NCBI GenBank assembly: GCA_964388245.1
Contig: CAYLZH010000209.1
Location: forward strand, 1-9,259
Source: JAIOYV01 sp964388245
GTDB taxonomy: Bacteria; Bacteroidota; Bacteroidia; Bacteroidales; M50B96
Reading direction: 5' to 3'
DNA: 9,259 nt
Of the stretch, positions 5,712 through 9,259 are shown in pieces. The position numbers were made by a program, and so were the translations under genes. Below the pieces are notes generated by a model, which saw nothing but the letters and a program-made list of their open reading frames with translations, did not search any database and had not been told where the DNA came from. Each line of letters begins with the position of its first letter. Position 1 is the first letter of the stretch.

Positions 5712-8700
5712 ATGACAGACAAATTTTCAATCATATCGCTACGTCAACTTCTGCATATCATCTTAAATGAATATGATTGCAACAAGTCCATCTTTGGAAT
5801 TCCCGAAGAACTGTTTTATATCCCCAACGCAAATGACAAATTTCGATCTTCGCGATTTGGTCAATTGTTAGAAGCACCCATTGGAGTTGCTGCGGGTCCA
5901 CACACCCAGCTTGCACAAAACATTGTGGTGGCTTGGCTTTGTGGGGCACGATTCATCGAATTAAAAACTATCCAAACCCTCGACGAACTGGAAATCTCGA
6001 AACCTTGCATCGATATGCAGGACGAAGGCTACAACTGTGAGTGGTCGCAGGAATTGAAAATACACGAGTCCTTCGAACAGTATTTGAATGCCTGGATCAT
6101 AATCCACATCCTTAAAGATAAATTTAAGATGGGTTCGCCCGATGAGGCCGGATTTATTTTCAATATGAGTGTGGGCTACAACCTTGAAGGGATTTTAAAG
6201 GATAACGTCCAGTGGTTCTTTGCAAAAATGGCCGATGCCTCTGCCGAACTACAAGAGAAAATATCATCCATCACATCAATTTATCTTGATGTAGTAAAGC
6301 TGAACATCGCAGCTAAATTGTCGGACAACATCACTTTGTCGACTATGCATGGCTGCCCTCCCGCTGAGATTGAACGGATAGGCGAATACCTAATTACGGA
6401 AAAGAAAATCCACACAGCCATTAAACTCAACCCAACTTTACTGGGAAAGGAAAATTTGACGCGAATCCTGGAACAATCAGGATTTGAAACAAAGGTGCCG
6501 GATATAGCTTTCGAGCACGACCTGAAATATCCTGATGCACTAAACATCATCCGCAACCTGCAGGCAAAGGCCGACGAGCAGGATTTGCAATTCAGCATAA
6601 AACTCACAAACACCCTCGAAAGCCGCAATCACAAAGATATTTTTCCAGTCAACGAAGAAATGATGTACATGAGTGGCCGGGCTTTGCACCCTGTTTCAGT
6701 ATGCCTGGCACAGAAGCTCCAAACCGAATTTGGCGGCAAACTCGACATATCTTTTTCGGGAGGAGTTGATGCTTTTAATGTTGCTGATGTGGTTGATTGC
6801 GGACTCACTCCGGCCACCGTTTGTACCGATTTGTTAAAGCCCGGAGGCTATGGGCGATTGGTTCAATACATTGAAGAACTGCGCTCAAAAAACGTTACGG
6901 TTACCAAAGATGACTCTTGCGAGAAACTGGATGAATATGCCAAATCGGTGTTGTCAAACAAAGATTACCAAAGGACTATCATCCATGATCCCAGTATAAA
7001 AACCTCAAAACCACTGGGTGCATTCGATTGCATTCATGCACCTTGTGAATATACCTGCCCTACGAATCAAGGCATCCCAAATTATTTGTACCGTAGTGCC
7101 AATGCTGAATTCGATAAGGCCTTACAGGTTATCGACAGCACCAACCCGTTTCCGCGAACAACCGGAATGGTGTGCGATCACCTGTGTCAAACCAAATGCA
7201 CCCGCTTGAATTATGATAGTCCTTTATTGATTCGGGAAGTCAAACGCTTTGTGGCAGAGAATGCAATACGAAAAAGCGTTTCACCAACAAGCAAAAATGG
7301 CCTAAGAGTAGCGATAATTGGAGCCGGACCATCGGGTATGTCATGCGCTGCTTTCCTGGCTAAGGCTGGTTTTCAGGTAGTGATTTATGAAACAAAAGAA
7401 AAGCCAGGTGGAATGGTTTCCGGTGCAATACCTTCCTTCCGATTAACCGATGAAGCCTTTTCGAGCGATGTTGACCAGATAAAAAATCTTGGAGTTAAAA
7501 TCAGTTATAATCATAACATTGATGGGCAAAGGTTTCAGGAAATCAGAAAGGAAAATGATTTTGTTTATATCGCTGCCGGAGCTCAAAAATCGAAACCATA
7601 TAATCTTAAAGGTCTTTCAAGTGATCAACTTCTCGATCCGCTAGATTTTTTATTTAAAGCAAAAAAAGGATTGCCTACCGGGATTAGGAATACTGTGCTT
7701 ATTATTGGAGGGGGCAACACAGCCATAGATGCTGCACGCACTGCCTACCGTTTGGTGGGCGAAGAAGGAACAGTACGGATTATCTATCGTCGATCCATCA
7801 AACAAATGCCTGCCGATCTGGGTGAAATTAAAGCGGTAATGGAGGAAGGAGTAGAAATACTTGAGTTGACCGATCCGGTTTCGGCAACAAAAAAAGGGGA
7901 TCATTTTTCGATTACTTGCCTAAAAATGAAGTTAGGTAATAAGGACAGCAGTGGCCGTGCCCGACCTGTTCCAGTTCATGGATCAGAATTTGAAATCGTT
8001 GCCGACACAATCATCCCAGCCATTGGTCAGGATTTGGATGTCGATTTTGCTAACACAATCGACCTCGAAACTAACACCGAAAGCTATGAAACCAAGCTCC
8101 CCAATGTCTTTATCGGTGGCGATGCTATGCGTGGAGCTTCCACAGCCATCAATGCCATTGGCGATGGACGCAAGGCTGCTCAGGAAATAATCGACAAAGC
8201 AGGAACCGATTTCAATACCTGCCCTAAATCTGACCGCCCAGCAAAAAGTATCCTTCAACATACCATCGACCGGGCTAAGCGTATCCGGCCTCAAACTATA
8301 AAGGAGATTGGTCTCAACGATCGGAAAAATTTCAAACTGGTTAGCTCATCCCTCACACAGGAAGAGTGTGTGGCCGAAGCCTCACGCTGTTTGCTCTGCG
8401 ATGAGCTTTGCAATGTGTGCACCACAGTCTGTCCCAACCTGGCTTTGCACTATTATGAGGTTGAACCGCAGGAATACCAACTTCAAAATATCAAAATAAA
8501 AAACGGGCAAGTTATTATTGAAGAAGGCGAAAAATTTGAGATAACCCAGCCTGTTCAGATTCTCCACCTGGCTGATTGGTGTAACCAGTGTGGTAACTGC
8601 ACTACTTTTTGTCCAACGGCAGGTTCGCCTTATTTGGATAAGCCTCATCTGTATTTCAATAAAAAATCCTTTGAGGAAGCAGAAGAAGGGTATTATTTCG

Positions 8701-8945
8701 ATGCAAAAAATTCAGAGTTGGTTGGCAAAAAGGCAGGTCGGGAGTTTGGCTTATGTGAAAAGGAAGATTGCTTTATCTTCAGAATTGAGGGGATTGAATT
8801 AAACATCAGCAAAAAAGGATTTCAAGTAATTGATGTTCAATCGAATGAGAAAAGTGATTGTGAGTTTGAGTTGAGGATGGTAGCTGAGCTGAGGATAGTG
8901 ATGAGTAGTTTTAAAGAAGTTACCGCTTGCTTGAAATTAAATTAA
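5712..8945 (+). CDS. ygfK: YgfK-family iron-sulfur flavoprotein (putative selenate reductase subunit, GltD-like)
   Basis: A 1077-residue, multi-domain oxidoreductase close in order and length to E. coli YgfK (about 1030 residues). Residues about 50-390 are a dihydroorotate-dehydrogenase-like barrel (PIGVAAGPHTQLAQN 56-70, NMSVGYNLEG 151-160, TMHGCPPAEIERI 211-223, SFSGGVDAF 347-355). Residues about 436-515 are the GltD-type cysteine-rich region (C440, C445, C449, C488, C492, C496). A GltD-like FAD/NAD(P) module follows: FAD loop IIGAGPSGMS 535-544, NAD(P) loop IIGGGNTAID 664-673 and a second FAD motif GGDAMRGAS 802-810. Two ferredoxin-like clusters close it: C896, C900, C903, C907 and C957, C960, C963, C967, both ending in CP. 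It should pass electrons from NAD(P)H through flavin and Fe-S centres in the cytoplasm; the final acceptor is not established. 'Selenate reductase' is an inherited name. In E. coli ygfK neighbours ssnA, ygfM and xdhD, and here it is divergent from the mocA-like gene. No partner catalytic subunit follows in the window. Confidence 0.92.
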   Translation: MTDKFSIISLRQLLHIILNEYDCNKSIFGIPEELFYIPNANDKFRSSRFGQLLEAPIGVAAGPHTQLAQNIVVAWLCGARFIELKTIQTLDELEISKPCIDMQDEGYNCEWSQELKIHESFEQYLNAWIIIHILKDKFKMGSPDEAGFIFNMSVGYNLEGILKDNVQWFFAKMADASAELQEKISSITSIYLDVVKLNIAAKLSDNITLSTMHGCPPAEIERIGEYLITEKKIHTAIKLNPTLLGKENLTRILEQSGFETKVPDIAFEHDLKYPDALNIIRNLQAKADEQDLQFSIKLTNTLESRNHKDIFPVNEEMMYMSGRALHPVSVCLAQKLQTEFGGKLDISFSGGVDAFNVADVVDCGLTPATVCTDLLKPGGYGRLVQYIEELRSKNVTVTKDDSCEKLDEYAKSVLSNKDYQRTIIHDPSIKTSKPLGAFDCIHAPCEYTCPTNQGIPNYLYRSANAEFDKALQVIDSTNPFPRTTGMVCDHLCQTKCTRLNYDSPLLIREVKRFVAENAIRKSVSPTSKNGLRVAIIGAGPSGMSCAAFLAKAGFQVVIYETKEKPGGMVSGAIPSFRLTDEAFSSDVDQIKNLGVKISYNHNIDGQRFQEIRKENDFVYIAAGAQKSKPYNLKGLSSDQLLDPLDFLFKAKKGLPTGIRNTVLIIGGGNTAIDAARTAYRLVGEEGTVRIIYRRSIKQMPADLGEIKAVMEEGVEILELTDPVSATKKGDHFSITCLKMKLGNKDSSGRARPVPVHGSEFEIVADTIIPAIGQDLDVDFANTIDLETNTESYETKLPNVFIGGDAMRGASTAINAIGDGRKAAQEIIDKAGTDFNTCPKSDRPAKSILQHTIDRAKRIRPQTIKEIGLNDRKNFKLVSSSLTQEECVAEASRCLLCDELCNVCTTVCPNLALHYYEVEPQEYQLQNIKIKNGQVIIEEGEKFEITQPVQILHLADWCNQCGNCTTFCPTAGSPYLDKPHLYFNKKSFEEAEEGYYFDAKNSELVGKKAGREFGLCEKEDCFIFRIEGIELNISKKGFQVIDVQSNEKSDCEFELRMVAELRIVMSSFKEVTACLKLN

Positions 8946-8958
8946 TAATGCCAATTTT

Positions 8959-8984
8959 TTGTACATTTGTTTAGTGTAGTACAA
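8959..8984. promoter_or_regulatory. TGTACA-type inverted repeat with embedded -7 box
   Basis: TTGTAC (8959-8964) and GTACAA (8979-8984) form a perfect inverted repeat with a 14-bp spacer. The left arm contains the self-complementary TGTACA (8960-8965) and overlaps TACATTTG (8962-8969), which fits the TAnnTTTG -7 box. The arrangement lies 21 bp before the next start codon and looks like a repressor site over a promoter. TGTACA cores are known in yefM-yoeB toxin-antitoxin operators, but the gene here does not look like YefM. Confidence 0.35.
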
Positions 8985-9004
8985 GATTAATTAATGATAA
9001 TATT

Positions 9005-9259
9005 ATGGATGCGAAGATTTCTACAAAACGGAAAATGAATATTGTTCAAAATGTAATGAGAATTGAAAACAATAAAGCATTGCATCAACTCGAATTATTT
9101 GTACAAAAACTATTGGAAGGAGATAAAACAGATTCGAGAAAAAAGACAGATATCATCACTGGAAATGAGAAATTAATCCATGAGGTCGAGTTTGATGCTT
9201 CAAAATTAAGCTTTGATGAATGGAACAATCAATTCAATGACAACCGTAGCTTGGATGAA
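9005..9259 (+). CDS. Unrecognised small protein, C-terminus cut by window edge
   Basis: The frame is open from ATG at 9005 to the window end (85 residues). I do not recognise the family. It begins MDAKISTKRK, has a helical-looking stretch (VMRIENNKALHQLELFVQKL, about residues 17-36), a Lys/Thr-rich charged middle, and an acidic, aromatic stretch (FDASKLSFDEWNNQFNDN, about 62-79). There is no signal peptide or membrane segment. Short charged proteins with such an amphipathic N-terminal helix are often antitoxins in Bacteroidota, and the TGTACA dyad just upstream would suit autoregulation, but this is inference only. It follows ygfK by 59 bp behind its own candidate promoter and is probably a separate unit. 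Confidence 0.6.
   Translation, partial: MDAKISTKRKMNIVQNVMRIENNKALHQLELFVQKLLEGDKTDSRKKTDIITGNEKLIHEVEFDASKLSFDEWNNQFNDNRSLDE

Noticed and set aside
6281..8648. Several open frames of 60-115 residues within ygfK on either strand
   Set aside because: They lie inside a strongly supported long coding sequence and have no motifs of their own.

Overview
The window reads as chromosomal DNA from an anaerobic or facultative member of the Bacteroidota. The grounds are AT-rich sequence, several TAnnTTTG-type -7 boxes with little Shine-Dalgarno signal, and a DUF3857/transglutaminase/DUF2569 membrane protein of a kind common in that phylum. The genus cannot be told from sequence alone. No rRNA, tRNA, CRISPR array, transposase or phage gene was seen.

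Layout. (1) 2-676 (+): a CRP/FNR-family regulator cut by the left edge, with an N-terminal cysteine cluster. (2) 726-1328 (+): MobA-type molybdenum cofactor nucleotidyltransferase with the LAGG signature, probably in one transcript with the regulator. (3) 1315-1974 (-): a NarL/FixJ-type response regulator converging on and overlapping mobA by 14 bp; its phosphoacceptor Asp is replaced by Asn. (4) 1975-2183: a non-coding gap holding an 18-bp perfect palindrome. (5) 2184-4823 (-): a secreted and membrane-anchored DUF3857-transglutaminase-DUF2569 protein, full length in one frame except for a single in-frame TAA at codon 70. (6) 4977-5576 (-): a second Mo-cofactor nucleotidyltransferase, of MocA/YgfJ type with the LAAG signature. 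(7) 5577-5711: a divergent intergenic region with a 61-bp palindromic repeat and a -7 box. (8) 5712-8945 (+): a 1077-residue YgfK-type iron-sulfur flavoprotein. (9) 9005-9259 (+): the start of an unrecognised small protein cut by the right edge, behind a TGTACA-type inverted repeat.

How the genes fit together. Three genes point to molybdenum enzymes: mobA (GTP to a guanylated dinucleotide cofactor), the mocA-like gene (CTP to a cytidylated cofactor, used by xanthine-dehydrogenase-family hydroxylases) and ygfK, which in Escherichia coli lies beside xdhD, ssnA and ygfJ in the selenium-dependent molybdenum hydroxylase region. The FNR-like regulator next to mobA would suit oxygen- or redox-controlled expression. 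No molybdenum hydroxylase or reductase catalytic subunit lies inside the window, so the enzyme served is inferred. The transglutaminase gene and the atypical response regulator have no visible link to this theme.
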